This document shows positions 33,339 through 41,723 of a DNA stretch of 64,000 nucleotides, piece after piece. Location of the stretch: the NCBI RefSeq assembly GCF_900116445.1, contig NZ_FPBH01000004.1, positions 434,001 to 498,000 of the forward strand, read 5' to 3'. Positions within the stretch are counted from its first letter, which is position 1; each line of letters starts with the position of its first letter. Position numbers and translations under genes: made by a program. Origin of the DNA: Paraburkholderia aspalathi (GTDB lineage: Bacteria > Pseudomonadota > Gammaproteobacteria > Burkholderiales > Burkholderiaceae). Under the pieces are notes generated by a model. It made no database searches. It was not told the origin of the DNA and saw only the letters and a list, made by a program, of their open reading frames with translations.

Positions 33339-34523
33339 CTATCCTCGCTCCAGAACGCGCGCAAAGGCAACGGCAAACGCGAGCACCCCGATCCCGCAGC
33401 CGACGAACAGGTAGCGCACTGAAGCGTGACCTAGCCACCAGGCGCCGGTCGAAATCCCGAATGATTGCCCCAGAAACAGCACACACGAAAACAGCGAAAC
33501 GGCCGTGCCGCTCGCCTGCGGCGCCATTTGTGCGGCGTGGTTCTGCAAGACGTTGTGAAGAGCGTAAAAGCCCGAGCCCGCGAGCGCACAGGCCGGCGCG
33601 CAGCACCACCAGCGCGGCGAGGCCGTGAGCGCGAGCAGCGACACGGCGAACAGCAGCCCGCCCGCGCGCGCAAGGTGTGCATCCTTGAAACGCCGTATTA
33701 CCCGCTTTGCACTCAGACTGAAAAGCAGCCCTCCCACACCGTAACTGGACGCAATCAGGCCGGCCCGCGACAAGGGCAAACCAAACGCCGAATTCAGATA
33801 CGTCGGCATGAACGCCCATGCACAGTAGGCGAAACTTCCTTCGACGAACGTCGCAAGCAACACGAGCCGAACCCACCTTGTGCGCAGAATATCGCTTGTT
33901 TGACGGACGAATGTGAGTTGCCGGAGCGCCGCCTTTCGTGCAGTGCGCGGCGAGGCGCTTGCCGTCATCAGCGCGCCGAGCGCAAACGCAGCGGCAATCG
34001 AGAGGAACGAAGCTCGCCATCCCAGGGACGCGGCCAGCGCCGCGCCACCCCATTGCCCTGCGATCATGCCGAGCACCGTTGCGCCGAGCAGGCGCGCAAG
34101 CGCCTCCTGACGCTGCTCATCGGCCGCGTTATCGCCTATCCATGCCATCGTGAGCGGCACGATGCCAGCCGCTGCAGCGCCGGAAAAAAACCTCGCTGCA
34201 AGCAGTTGATCGAGGTTGTTCGCCAGGGCAGCAGCGACGTTGCCGAGCGCGCAAGCAAAGGCCGCGAGCGCGATCACACGCGTCTTGCCGAGCCAATCGC
34301 CGAGTGGTCCGGAACAAAGTTGAAACGCGCCATAGGCGAGCGCGAACAGCGAGATGGTTTGCGGCGCGCGTGCGACAGGCATCGCGAAGTGCGCGGCGAG
34401 AATGGCCAGCATCGAATCGCACAGACGCATCGACGCCATGCTCGCGAAGCAGCACAGACAGCAGCACGCAAAGAGCGGCCATTGCGCGCGGCGGATCATT
34501 GCCCGATTCGTACCCGATGGCAT
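33339..34523 (-). CDS. MFS transporter (first copy)
   Basis: The ATG at 34523 gives 394 residues with about 12 membrane segments. The conserved loop motif reads CSGPLGDWLGKTRVI after the second segment. An alternative start lies eight codons downstream, and the longer upstream frame is not membrane-like. It is convergent with the porin gene and lies before the thioesterase gene on the minus strand. Family resemblance is to the drug:H+ antiporter type with 12 segments; uptake or efflux of the pathway substrate is possible. Confidence 0.85.
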   Translation of the reverse strand: MPSGTNRAMIRRAQWPLFACCCLCCFASMASMRLCDSMLAILAAHFAMPVARAPQTISLFALAYGAFQLCSGPLGDWLGKTRVIALAAFACALGNVAAALANNLDQLLAARFFSGAAAAGIVPLTMAWIGDNAADEQRQEALARLLGATVLGMIAGQWGGAALAASLGWRASFLSIAAAFALGALMTASASPRTARKAALRQLTFVRQTSDILRTRWVRLVLLATFVEGSFAYCAWAFMPTYLNSAFGLPLSRAGLIASSYGVGGLLFSLSAKRVIRRFKDAHLARAGGLLFAVSLLALTASPRWWCCAPACALAGSGFYALHNVLQNHAAQMAPQASGTAVSLFSCVLFLGQSFGISTGAWWLGHASVRYLFVGCGIGVLAFAVAFARVLERG

Positions 34524-34573
34524 CTCGCTTCTCGAACAGTAAGTTGGCTGCCTGGCAACGCCAACGCTCGCGC

Positions 34574-35050
34574 TCAGCTGCGCACGTCGAACACCGCGAA
34601 CGGCGCAGTGGCGCTGGCAACACGCCGGGCGCGGGTCGCGTCGTAAAGGTCGGCTTCGACAAACGACACGCGGCCGCCGAGCCGCTTGACCCGCGCATCG
34701 GCGATAAACTGCCCGATGTGGCCCGGCTCGATCATGTTGACGTTCAGACTGATGGTCGCACACGTGCGCCCCTGCGGCAGCTTCGAAAGCAGTGCGAGAG
34801 CCATCGCGAAGTCGAGCATCGAGGCCAGCGTGCCGCCGGATACCACGCCATTGCCTTGCAGCGAATTCTCGGGCGCCGTGAAGCCGATCGACAGCGAATC
34901 CGCGTTGCCCATCAACAAGGTCGCACCAAGCGAGGTCAATGCAGGATTCATGTGGAGCGCGACATTGCGCGCTTGTATCGACAGAAGATCGTTCAGAAAC
35001 GCGCGATCGGGATTGTCGCGAGCAACCGTCGTTGCGCTTATTTCAGCCAT
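34574..35050 (-). CDS. PaaI-type hotdog thioesterase
   Basis: The 158-residue protein has the hotdog signature GNGVVSGGTLASMLDFAMALA (about residues 68-88) and TISLNVNMIEP, as in PaaI/YigI-type acyl-CoA thioesterases. It lies 3 bases after the second FAH gene on the same strand, so it is co-transcribed. In aromatic clusters these enzymes release CoA from dead-end or intermediate thioesters. BKACE (37660) consumes acetyl-CoA and produces CoA esters, which gives it a possible partner. Confidence 0.82.
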   Translation of the reverse strand: MAEISATTVARDNPDRAFLNDLLSIQARNVALHMNPALTSLGATLLMGNADSLSIGFTAPENSLQGNGVVSGGTLASMLDFAMALALLSKLPQGRTCATISLNVNMIEPGHIGQFIADARVKRLGGRVSFVEADLYDATRARRVASATAPFAVFDVRS

Positions 35051-35053
35051 AGC

Positions 35054-36049
35054 TCAGCCACGTTGTTGTGCGATGCAGATTTGCCGTTGACGGCCCAATC
35101 CTTCGATTTCGGCTTCCATTACGTCACCGTCGCACAGAAAGCGGTTGTAGTGCGTGCCGTTGCCGGCCGGCGAGCCGGTACAGATCACGTCGCCAGGCAA
35201 CAGGCGCGAATAGCGCGAAATGTATTCGATTTGCCGTTCGATGCCGAACAGCATGTCGGCGGTCGTCTCGTCCTGCATGACCTGCCCCGAGACCGTCAGC
35301 CGCATCTTCAGGCGATGGGGATCCGGCACGAACGCCTTCGGCACCAGGTACGGCCCAAGCGGCAGAAAACCAGGCTGCCCCTTTGAGCGCAACCAGTCGG
35401 TGCCAAGCATCTTGTAGTCGGTGCGAGGAATCAGATCGCGCGCCGAGATGTCGTTGACAATCGCATAACCCGCTACATGGTCGAGCGCCCGTTCGCGTGG
35501 AATCTGGTAGCCGCCGCGGCCGATTACAACGGCCAGCTCCAGCTCCCAATCCGGCTTGTTTGTGGTGCCCGGCAGTACTAGCGGATCGAAGGCGCCGGAG
35601 ACAGCGGAAACCGGTTTGGTAAATGCATAGGGCTCGCCGCTCGCGAGCCGCTCGTCCATCATCGCTTCGGCCCAGCGCCGCAGTGCGGCCTCGTCGAGTC
35701 CTTCAGGGCCCACCTTCGCATCGACGGTGAGATCGACGACGTGCTTGCGATAATTCGCGCCGGTGCAAAAAATCTGGCGCGGCAGATCGATGGCCGGATG
35801 CGTGTGCAGTTCGGCAAGCGCATGCCATTGACCGTCGTTTTCCGCAACCTTGTCTGCGAGACGGGCCAGGGCCGGCTCATTCGTCGACCAGTTCTCCAGC
35901 AGCGCCAGCACGGTGGTCGCCTGCAACAGTTCAGACTCGCGATGAGCCGCCGCCAGTCCGCCGAGCGAAGCCACGCGATCATTCATGACAAGACCGACAA
36001 AGCGGGCACCGTCGCCCGCCGAAAATGTTCCGAGCGCATATCGCTTCAC
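35054..36049 (-). CDS. Fumarylacetoacetate hydrolase-family protein (second copy)
   Basis: The GTG at 36049 overlaps the preceding stop (GTGA) and gives 331 residues; an ATG six codons upstream is the alternative. The FAH domain is visible in WELELAVVIGRGGYQIP and IVNDISARDLIPR, followed by CTGSPAGNG near the end. Family enzymes act as hydrolases of acylpyruvates or as decarboxylases/isomerases and hydratases of meta-cleavage products. It is in a minus-strand array of binding protein, FAH and thioesterase. Having two FAH-fold enzymes fits an isomerase/decarboxylase plus hydratase pair. Confidence 0.87.
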   Translation of the reverse strand: MKRYALGTFSAGDGARFVGLVMNDRVASLGGLAAAHRESELLQATTVLALLENWSTNEPALARLADKVAENDGQWHALAELHTHPAIDLPRQIFCTGANYRKHVVDLTVDAKVGPEGLDEAALRRWAEAMMDERLASGEPYAFTKPVSAVSGAFDPLVLPGTTNKPDWELELAVVIGRGGYQIPRERALDHVAGYAIVNDISARDLIPRTDYKMLGTDWLRSKGQPGFLPLGPYLVPKAFVPDPHRLKMRLTVSGQVMQDETTADMLFGIERQIEYISRYSRLLPGDVICTGSPAGNGTHYNRFLCDGDVMEAEIEGLGRQRQICIAQQRG

Positions 36050-36927
36050 CTTGCTTCTCCGGTGCATTTGCCAATCATCGAATCGTCGACGATGGTGGAA
36101 TAGTCATTGTCCGCGCCAACCAGACCGAGTGCCCGCCGATGGGCGACGAGTAGCGCGACGCCCACGCGGCTCGGGTGCAGCGAGTCGGGATTGAGCGCAA
36201 TCATTGCCTCGGCCGCCGCTGCGGGTAAGCCGGCGGCGAGCACAGCCTGCCTTGCAAGTTCAGCGTTCTCGCCGACGCGACGGCGAGCTTGCTCCAGCGT
36301 TCGCAGCCATGTCGCGACCTTCGGGTTCGCCTTGCTGCCGGTTCGTACCACGACGCCCTGGCCGGGAAAGTCGGGATAGCTGTCCTGCACGCTCGCGATA
36401 CGCGTCAAGCCCGATGCCGCCGCCATCGAATCGAATGGCGGCCCTAACAAGGTCGCGTCGCCCTGCCCGGCCATGAGCGCATCGAAACGCTCCTTGACGC
36501 CGCCCGCAGGCGTCAAGCGGACCGCGCCGGGTTCGATGCCCGCGATGCCCGTTTCAATGCCCGCCTCGCGCAGCATCGCTCTCAGCGCAACCACGAAACC
36601 GTTCCCGGTCGCATCGACCAGCAGGTTGGTGCCGCGCAGGTCGCTCAACTTGCGCCATTGCGGCCGCGCGACCAGCGTCAGCGGCGTGGTTCGCTCGATC
36701 TGCGCGACCACGCGAAAGTCGCGCGGCCCCTCGCGGCCATTCCAGCCGATCACGTTGTCCATCGACGTTACGACCGCGTCCACATCGCCGGCCACGAGCG
36801 CGTCGAACTGCTCGTCAGACGAACGGTTGCGCGCGGCCTCAACTGTCATTGCCTGTTCCTCCTGACGCGCGACGATGGCTAGCAACGGCGGCACGAACCA
36901 CATCACGCGAATCTTTTCTGTCTCCAT
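36046..36927 (-). CDS. NMT1/TauA-type substrate-binding protein without a signal peptide
   Basis: The 293-residue protein has the type-2 periplasmic-binding fold of NMT1/SsuA proteins (SDEQFDALVAGDVDAVVTS, then LRGTNLLVDATGNGFVVALR). Unlike the family norm it starts METEKIRVMWFV with no cleavable signal and no lipobox. No ABC permease or ATPase of this class is near. It is first in a minus-strand array with FAH and thioesterase and is divergent from the cupin gene. It may be a cytoplasmic sensor or enzyme derived from a binding protein; a missed upstream start was looked for and not found. Confidence 0.75.
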   Translation of the reverse strand: METEKIRVMWFVPPLLAIVARQEEQAMTVEAARNRSSDEQFDALVAGDVDAVVTSMDNVIGWNGREGPRDFRVVAQIERTTPLTLVARPQWRKLSDLRGTNLLVDATGNGFVVALRAMLREAGIETGIAGIEPGAVRLTPAGGVKERFDALMAGQGDATLLGPPFDSMAAASGLTRIASVQDSYPDFPGQGVVVRTGSKANPKVATWLRTLEQARRRVGENAELARQAVLAAGLPAAAAEAMIALNPDSLHPSRVGVALLVAHRRALGLVGADNDYSTIVDDSMIGKCTGEAR

Positions 36928-37063
36928 GAATCTAGACCGTTGTCGTTTGAATGCCTACATTACAAAACGGACCGTTCACATTTGTCAAGGCGATCTCGGG
37001 TTATATTCCCGGACCATGACTAAGTCTTTTCCCTATTGACAGTCCATTCCACCTAATTAACGA

Positions 37064-37084
37064 TACGATACGATTCGACTCGTT
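37064..37084. promoter_or_regulatory. TetR operator candidate, cupin promoter
   Basis: Left arm TACGATACG is exact; the right side CGACTCGTT matches 6 of 9. An outer dyad TTAACGA / TCGTTAA (37057-37063 and 37080-37086) frames it. It lies just upstream of the cupin start at 37097. Confidence 0.55.
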
Positions 37085-37096
37085 AATGGAAAGGAA

Positions 37097-37663
37097 ATGG
37101 AGACTCTGGTAACTCATCGCGACCCGCAGCAACTCGCCGCCGACGACTGTCGCCCGGTCCGCCGAATCGTCACGGGCACCAATGCGCAAGGCAGATCCTG
37201 CGTCGTTTCAGACGGACCCACATTGAACAGGACCAATCGTCCTGGACTGCCCCTTGCACAAGTCGTCTGGGCGACCGGCGAGGCGCGCGCGCCCGGCGAC
37301 GAACCGGCGCCGCCGGGCCATGCGTTTGGTTTCCATTCGAAAGGCGGCTCGCTGCTGCGCATCGTCGATTTCCCGCCCGACGAGAATTACGACGAAGCGC
37401 AACTGAAGCAATTCCTCGACGACAGCGGCGTGCGCGACAGGTCCGGCGCGCGGCATTTCTGGTTTCACAAAACCGAATCGCTCGATTACGCGATCATGCT
37501 CGACGGCGAAATCTGGGCGCTGCTCGACGAAGGCGAAACGCTGATGCGCGCCGGCGACGTGCTGATCCAGCGCGCGACCAACCATAGCTGGGCAAACCGC
37601 TCGGGCAAGCCGTGCCGGATGGCCTTCGTGCTGCTCGACCTCGTTGAAGGAGAACCGCTGTGA
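37097..37663 (+). CDS. Small cupin-domain protein
   Basis: The 188-residue protein ends in a single cupin barrel (about residues 85-185) with DYAIMLDGEIWALL and GDVLIQRATNHSWANRSG. The His in NHSW is the only clear metal-type ligand of the second motif, and the first motif has no histidine pair, so metal binding is doubtful. It is translationally coupled to the BKACE gene (stop and start overlap). Cupins of this kind often accompany aromatic-degradation enzymes with unknown function. Confidence 0.82.
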   Translation: METLVTHRDPQQLAADDCRPVRRIVTGTNAQGRSCVVSDGPTLNRTNRPGLPLAQVVWATGEARAPGDEPAPPGHAFGFHSKGGSLLRIVDFPPDENYDEAQLKQFLDDSGVRDRSGARHFWFHKTESLDYAIMLDGEIWALLDEGETLMRAGDVLIQRATNHSWANRSGKPCRMAFVLLDLVEGEPL

Positions 37664-38589
37664 GCAAGGCGATCATCACCTGCGCGGTGACGGGTGGCGC
37701 GCACACGCCCTCGATGTCGCCGTTTCTGCCGGTCACGCCAGAACAGATCGCGGCGGAATCGATCGCGGCCGCCGAGGCCGGTGCCTCAATCATTCATCTG
37801 CACGCGCGCAATCCGGACGATGGCCGCCCTTCCGGAGACCCCGAGATCTTCAGGCGCTTCGTGTCGACCATCAAGTCGGCGACCAACGCGATCGTCAATA
37901 TTTCCACGGGCGGCGGTGGCCCCAATATGCCTATCGAGGAACGCACGGCCGCCGGCCGCGCGCTAAAGCCCGAGATGTGCTCGCTGAACATGGGCTCGCT
38001 GAATCTGGTGCTATCGGAGATGGCGGAGCGCGAACGCGAATGGCGCCACGACTGGGAAGTGCCCTTTCTCAAGGGCACGCGCGGGCTCATATTCAGGAAT
38101 ACCTACGACGACATCGAATGGATTCTGGAGCACGTAGGTAAGGCCGGCGGCACGCGCTTCGAGTTTGAGTGCTACGACGTCAGCCATCTGTACACGCTGC
38201 AGCACTTTCTCGAAAAGGGGCTTGTGAAGCCGCCGCTTTTTGTGCAGACCGTGTTCGGCCTGCGCGGCGCAATGGGCGCGCATGCGGAAGATCTGCTGCA
38301 TCAGAAGCGTACAGCCGACCGGCTGTTCGGCAACGATTATCACTGGTCGGTGCTGGCGGCTGGCAAGCATCAGATGCCGGTTGCGACGATGGCGAGCCTG
38401 ATGGGCGGCAATGTGCGCGTCGGGTTGGAAGACAGCCTGTACATCAACCGCGGCGAGCTTGCGCAAAGCAACGCGGATCAGGTCCGCAAGATTCGCCGGA
38501 TTCTCGGCGAGCTTGGCATCGAGATCGCCTCGCCCGACGAAGCGCGACGCATGCTCGATCTGAAGGGCGGCGACCAGGTCGCCTTCTAG
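37660..38589 (+). CDS. Beta-keto acid cleavage enzyme (BKACE / DUF849 family)
   Basis: The GTG at 37660 overlaps the cupin stop (GTGA). The 309-residue protein has the BKACE zinc motif IIHLHARNPDDGRPS (His46 and His48), the phosphate/CoA text STGGGGPN and the conserved GLEDSLYINRG near the end. These enzymes condense a beta-keto acid with acetyl-CoA and cleave it into acetoacetate and a CoA ester, as in the Kce lysine-fermentation enzyme. Here it may act on a ring-fission product; the substrate cannot be told from sequence. Confidence 0.92.
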   Translation: MSKAIITCAVTGGAHTPSMSPFLPVTPEQIAAESIAAAEAGASIIHLHARNPDDGRPSGDPEIFRRFVSTIKSATNAIVNISTGGGGPNMPIEERTAAGRALKPEMCSLNMGSLNLVLSEMAEREREWRHDWEVPFLKGTRGLIFRNTYDDIEWILEHVGKAGGTRFEFECYDVSHLYTLQHFLEKGLVKPPLFVQTVFGLRGAMGAHAEDLLHQKRTADRLFGNDYHWSVLAAGKHQMPVATMASLMGGNVRVGLEDSLYINRGELAQSNADQVRKIRRILGELGIEIASPDEARRMLDLKGGDQVAF

Positions 38590-38745
38590 CGGTGCCGGGT
38601 ATCGATCGGGCTGGCTCGCCGCGATGCAAGCGGCGGTGAGCCAGCAGGAGGCGATCGAGGTCTGTTGATGGCTCGTGCAGGCGAGCACGCATTGCGCCGA
38701 CGCGCCGCGTCACGCGCACGAATACTAAAACACATTGGAGACGAC

Positions 38746-39987
38746 ATGATTCAGATTTCCCCTGGAGCCCGGTCCGCGCGTGTCGCCGGCAACCGGCATG
38801 GTTGGCTGCTGATGGCGAGCTGCTGGCTGGCATCGACCGGTGCCGTACTGATCGCCCCCGTCCTTCCGCAGATGCGCCACGACTTCGCCGGCATTCCGAA
38901 CGCCGATGTGCTGACGTTGATCGTGCTGGTGATTCCCGCGTTGATGATCGCGCTGTTCAGCCCGCTCGTGGGATCGCTGGTCGACGCGTTCGGGCGCAAA
39001 CGTCTTTATATGACCGCGGTCGCGATCTATGCGGTTGCGGGCGTGCTGCCGTTCTGGCTCAAGAATCTCTACGCAATCGTCGTTTCGCGTGCGGTGATCG
39101 GGCTTGCCGAGGCCGCGATCGTCACGGTCGCCACTGCGCTGGTAGCAAACTATTTCGCTGGTGTGCAGCGACAGAAGTGGCTGACGATGCAACACGCTTC
39201 GTCGTCCGTGGTGGCCGCGCTGATGTTTTCGGTGGGCGGCGGACTCGGCAGCCTGGCGGCGGGCTGGCGCGCGCCGTTCCTCGTCTACGGATGTGCGATC
39301 TTTTTTCTGCCGTTTATCGCTGCGCTGATCTGGGAGCCCGAGGAAACCGACGTGGCGCCGGAACCGTTGCGGAAGATGCCTTTTCCGTGGCGCGCAATCG
39401 GCCCTCTGTGCGTGTTGATTCTGTTCGCGTCGGTGATGTTCTTCGTGGTGCCCGTGCAGATCAGCTTTCTGTTAAGCGCACGCGGGGTCACAGCACCGGC
39501 CGTGCTCGGTTTTGGCGGTGCGATCGCCAACGCCGGCATTCCCGTGGGTTCGTTCGTTTTTCACCGGCTCGCGCGATGGCCGATCAACCGGCTTCTGGTA
39601 GCCGCCTTCGCACTGCTCGCGTCAGGCTTTTTTATCATCGCGTCGTCCGCAGGCGTCAACGCGACGATTGCGGGCGCTTTTATCGCCGCAGCAGGCGGCG
39701 GGATGGCACTTCCGCTTCTTGGCACGTGGACCCTCGCGCGTGTGCCGTTCGAGCAAAGCGGCCGCGCGACCGGCGGCTATATGGGTTCATTCTTCCTGGG
39801 TAATTTCCTGAGCCCGCTAGTCGTCGAGACGATCGGCAGGTTCTCGGGTGGGCTGATTCAGACGGTCGCGTGGATGGCAGTCGTATGCGCGGGAGCGGCG
39901 TTCGCAATCCTGGTCCTGACGCTTGCGAAGCGTGGACCCAGGGAATCCGTTCACGCAGCACAGGCAAACCGGGTCTCGCTCGGTTGA
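38746..39987 (+). CDS. MFS transporter (second copy)
   Basis: The ATG at 38746 preceded by GGAG gives 413 residues with about 12 membrane segments and the MFS loop motif LVDAFGRKRLYM after segment two. It lies 156 bases after the BKACE gene on the same strand. The longer in-frame opening from 38665 is Arg-rich and probably untranslated. It is a candidate uptake permease for the substrate handled by the cupin and BKACE proteins. A GC stem (39997-40016) just after its stop may be a weak terminator. Confidence 0.87.
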   Translation: MIQISPGARSARVAGNRHGWLLMASCWLASTGAVLIAPVLPQMRHDFAGIPNADVLTLIVLVIPALMIALFSPLVGSLVDAFGRKRLYMTAVAIYAVAGVLPFWLKNLYAIVVSRAVIGLAEAAIVTVATALVANYFAGVQRQKWLTMQHASSSVVAALMFSVGGGLGSLAAGWRAPFLVYGCAIFFLPFIAALIWEPEETDVAPEPLRKMPFPWRAIGPLCVLILFASVMFFVVPVQISFLLSARGVTAPAVLGFGGAIANAGIPVGSFVFHRLARWPINRLLVAAFALLASGFFIIASSAGVNATIAGAFIAAAGGGMALPLLGTWTLARVPFEQSGRATGGYMGSFFLGNFLSPLVVETIGRFSGGLIQTVAWMAVVCAGAAFAILVLTLAKRGPRESVHAAQANRVSLG

Positions 39988-40131
39988 ATTTCGGCGCCCG
40001 GCGGCAGTCGGCCGGGTCTTCCTCGTCTGCCTCCCTTCTTCTAACGTTTGGCGGCGGTCAGTTTTCATCGTCACCTGAAGACTCCGAACACAAAGCGCTT
40101 GGCGTTTATTTATTGACTCGTTCATCGAAAG

Positions 40132-40307
40132 GGTCCTCCATTTCTGCGGGCATGCCGGTACAGCGTCATGATGGACGCTCCCGCGGCAGCTGCAATACCC
40201 TCCGTGCTCGCGCCTTCATAGCCCAGCTCCAGAAACGCCTCGTGCACAGCATCCAGGATCGCCGCCCTTACGTGCGAGCAGTTTTCCCTAAGAGACGGGC
40301 CGTTGCT
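40132..40307 (-). pseudogene. TetR-family regulator remnant (helix-turn-helix only)
   Basis: The minus strand reads AILDAVHEAFLELGYEGAS followed by GIAAAAGASIMTLYRHARRN, a TetR-type DNA-binding domain, and then stops after about 50 codons. A stop lies just upstream and no good start codon precedes it. The ligand-binding domain is absent. It is a broken paralogue of TetR regulators such as those at 24077 and 43152. Confidence 0.65.
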
Positions 40308-40332
40308 TCATGAGACTCAATCTCCTCGACAT

Positions 40333-40353
40333 AACGATACGACAGTATCCGCT
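40333..40353. promoter_or_regulatory. TetR operator-like dyad, weak
   Basis: ACGATAC and GTATCCG around GACA, in the gap before the DoxX-family gene. It is a weaker member of the repeated motif than 30763-30783. Confidence 0.35.
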
Positions 40354-40447
40354 ATTGTTTAGAAGGGAAGTCCGATCGGGCGCGTGAGCTATGCTCTACG
40401 CAATCTTCCATTCGTGTTTCTAACCCTATTGAAACAGATCATCGACG

Positions 40448-40870
40448 ATGCCGCCCTCCTCAACCGCTGCACCGTCTCGTTCCGGCAGCTTCCTGAATGT
40501 AGGCCTTTGGATGGCGCAAGCCGTCATCTTTGCAGGTTTCGTAGTGATCGGATGGATCAAGTTGTCAGAACCGATTCCCGAACTTGCTGCTATGTGGCCC
40601 TGGACCGGACAGTTGCCCGAAATCGTCGTACGAGCGCTCGGCGTCGTCGACATCGCCGGTGGCGTCGGCATATTCCTGCCTGCTCTGTTACGGATCCGGC
40701 CGGGGCTTACCGTACTGGCGGCGCTCGGCTGCGTTGCACTTCAAATTTGCGCGCTAGTGTTTCATGCGTGGAGAGGCGAGCTCGCCGTGGCTCCGGTTAA
40801 CCTGATCTTCCTTGCACTCGCCTCACTTGTTCTGTGGGGGCGACGCGCGCGACCCGTAGCCCCGCGCTGA
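40448..40870 (+). CDS. DoxX-family membrane protein
   Basis: The 140-residue protein has four predicted membrane segments. The first reads AVIFAGFVVIGWIKLSEP, a DoxX-type helix ending in a Lys/Ser pair, followed by ALGVVDIAGGVGIFLPALL. DoxX proteins are small membrane proteins linked to redox stress or to thiosulfate:quinone oxidoreductase; no partner is next to it here. A candidate TetR dyad lies about 95 bases upstream. Confidence 0.8.
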   Translation: MPPSSTAAPSRSGSFLNVGLWMAQAVIFAGFVVIGWIKLSEPIPELAAMWPWTGQLPEIVVRALGVVDIAGGVGIFLPALLRIRPGLTVLAALGCVALQICALVFHAWRGELAVAPVNLIFLALASLVLWGRRARPVAPR

Positions 40871-41723
40871 AAGTCACCACGGCCGCTGTTATGGCACCTA
40901 CCCGTAAGGCGCAAAGTGCCGACCCGCCTATCCCTGCCATTACTCCTTCGAATGCCATTTCGTCCCTCCCCGCCAAACTTTCTGCCGTTCCGCGAATCCG
41001 TACGGCCGCGCGACTGCTCACTAATCTGAACGGCGTTGTCAACTTGCCGGATTCTGACAGATCATTAGCATAACTGTTGATCGCTCTGAAACAGCGTAGA
41101 CGAATTCTGGGCAAGTCCGGTGAATTCGCGCCAGGCTACAGATCTCTCGCTGCTAGCTGTTTGCGATACAGCGCAGCGCGCAGCAGATGTCGCTTTGAGA
41201 GTGAAATGTTGCCGGATTGTACGGCGTCAACTACTGCGTCCGTCCATCGCTACCGCACCTCGCAATGGCACCCCAACCGTTACCATCCTCCTTGCGGATT
41301 CGAACCGCACCCGGGCTTTCGTTCGGTTAGCTGCGGTCTGGATCGTGCCAGACACCTATCTATAAGGACTTGCGCATTTTGGCAAGAGGGTTTGAAGGGG
41401 CTTGTGCTGGTTCGTAATGCGCCTCCTGAGTTGCCGGGACGAAATATATACGATGTGTATCGGCGGGAGTCCATGCCATCAGCCTCGTTGGGCGATGTCG
41501 TTGCTGCGCCCGGGCCCGGATAATAACCGCGCAGCAGGACTCCATTCGGGATGCGGCGAATACAGAGACCGTAGCGCCTGATGGGTGTTCGAGTGGATGT
41601 TCGAGTCCGCCTGGTACCAGTCTAACCTGTCGCTATCGTTGCCTGTTGCGTCCCGTATCAGGGGGTGTTCGGTGTAATCCCGCGCGCACTTGCAATCAGG
41701 GAGGCGCCCCCATAAGACCTTCC
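40871..41723. other. Non-coding stretch between DoxX gene and porin
   Basis: About 850 bases with no recognisable intact gene. An ATG at 40958 on the minus strand with GGGGAGG upstream opens a 53-codon hydrophobic frame overlapping the end of the DoxX gene; it is not called. A short dyad ACGAT-GTGT-ATCG occurs at 41450-41462, loosely like the TetR-type motif. Confidence 0.45.

Noticed and set aside
36046..36927. Possible complete ABC importer around the NMT1-like protein
   Set aside because: Neither a matching permease nor an ATPase gene lies within the cluster.
40797..40958. 53-codon minus-strand hydrophobic frame with GGGGAGG upstream
   Set aside because: Overlaps the end of the DoxX gene antisense and matches no known small protein; evidence is one ribosome-site-like sequence.
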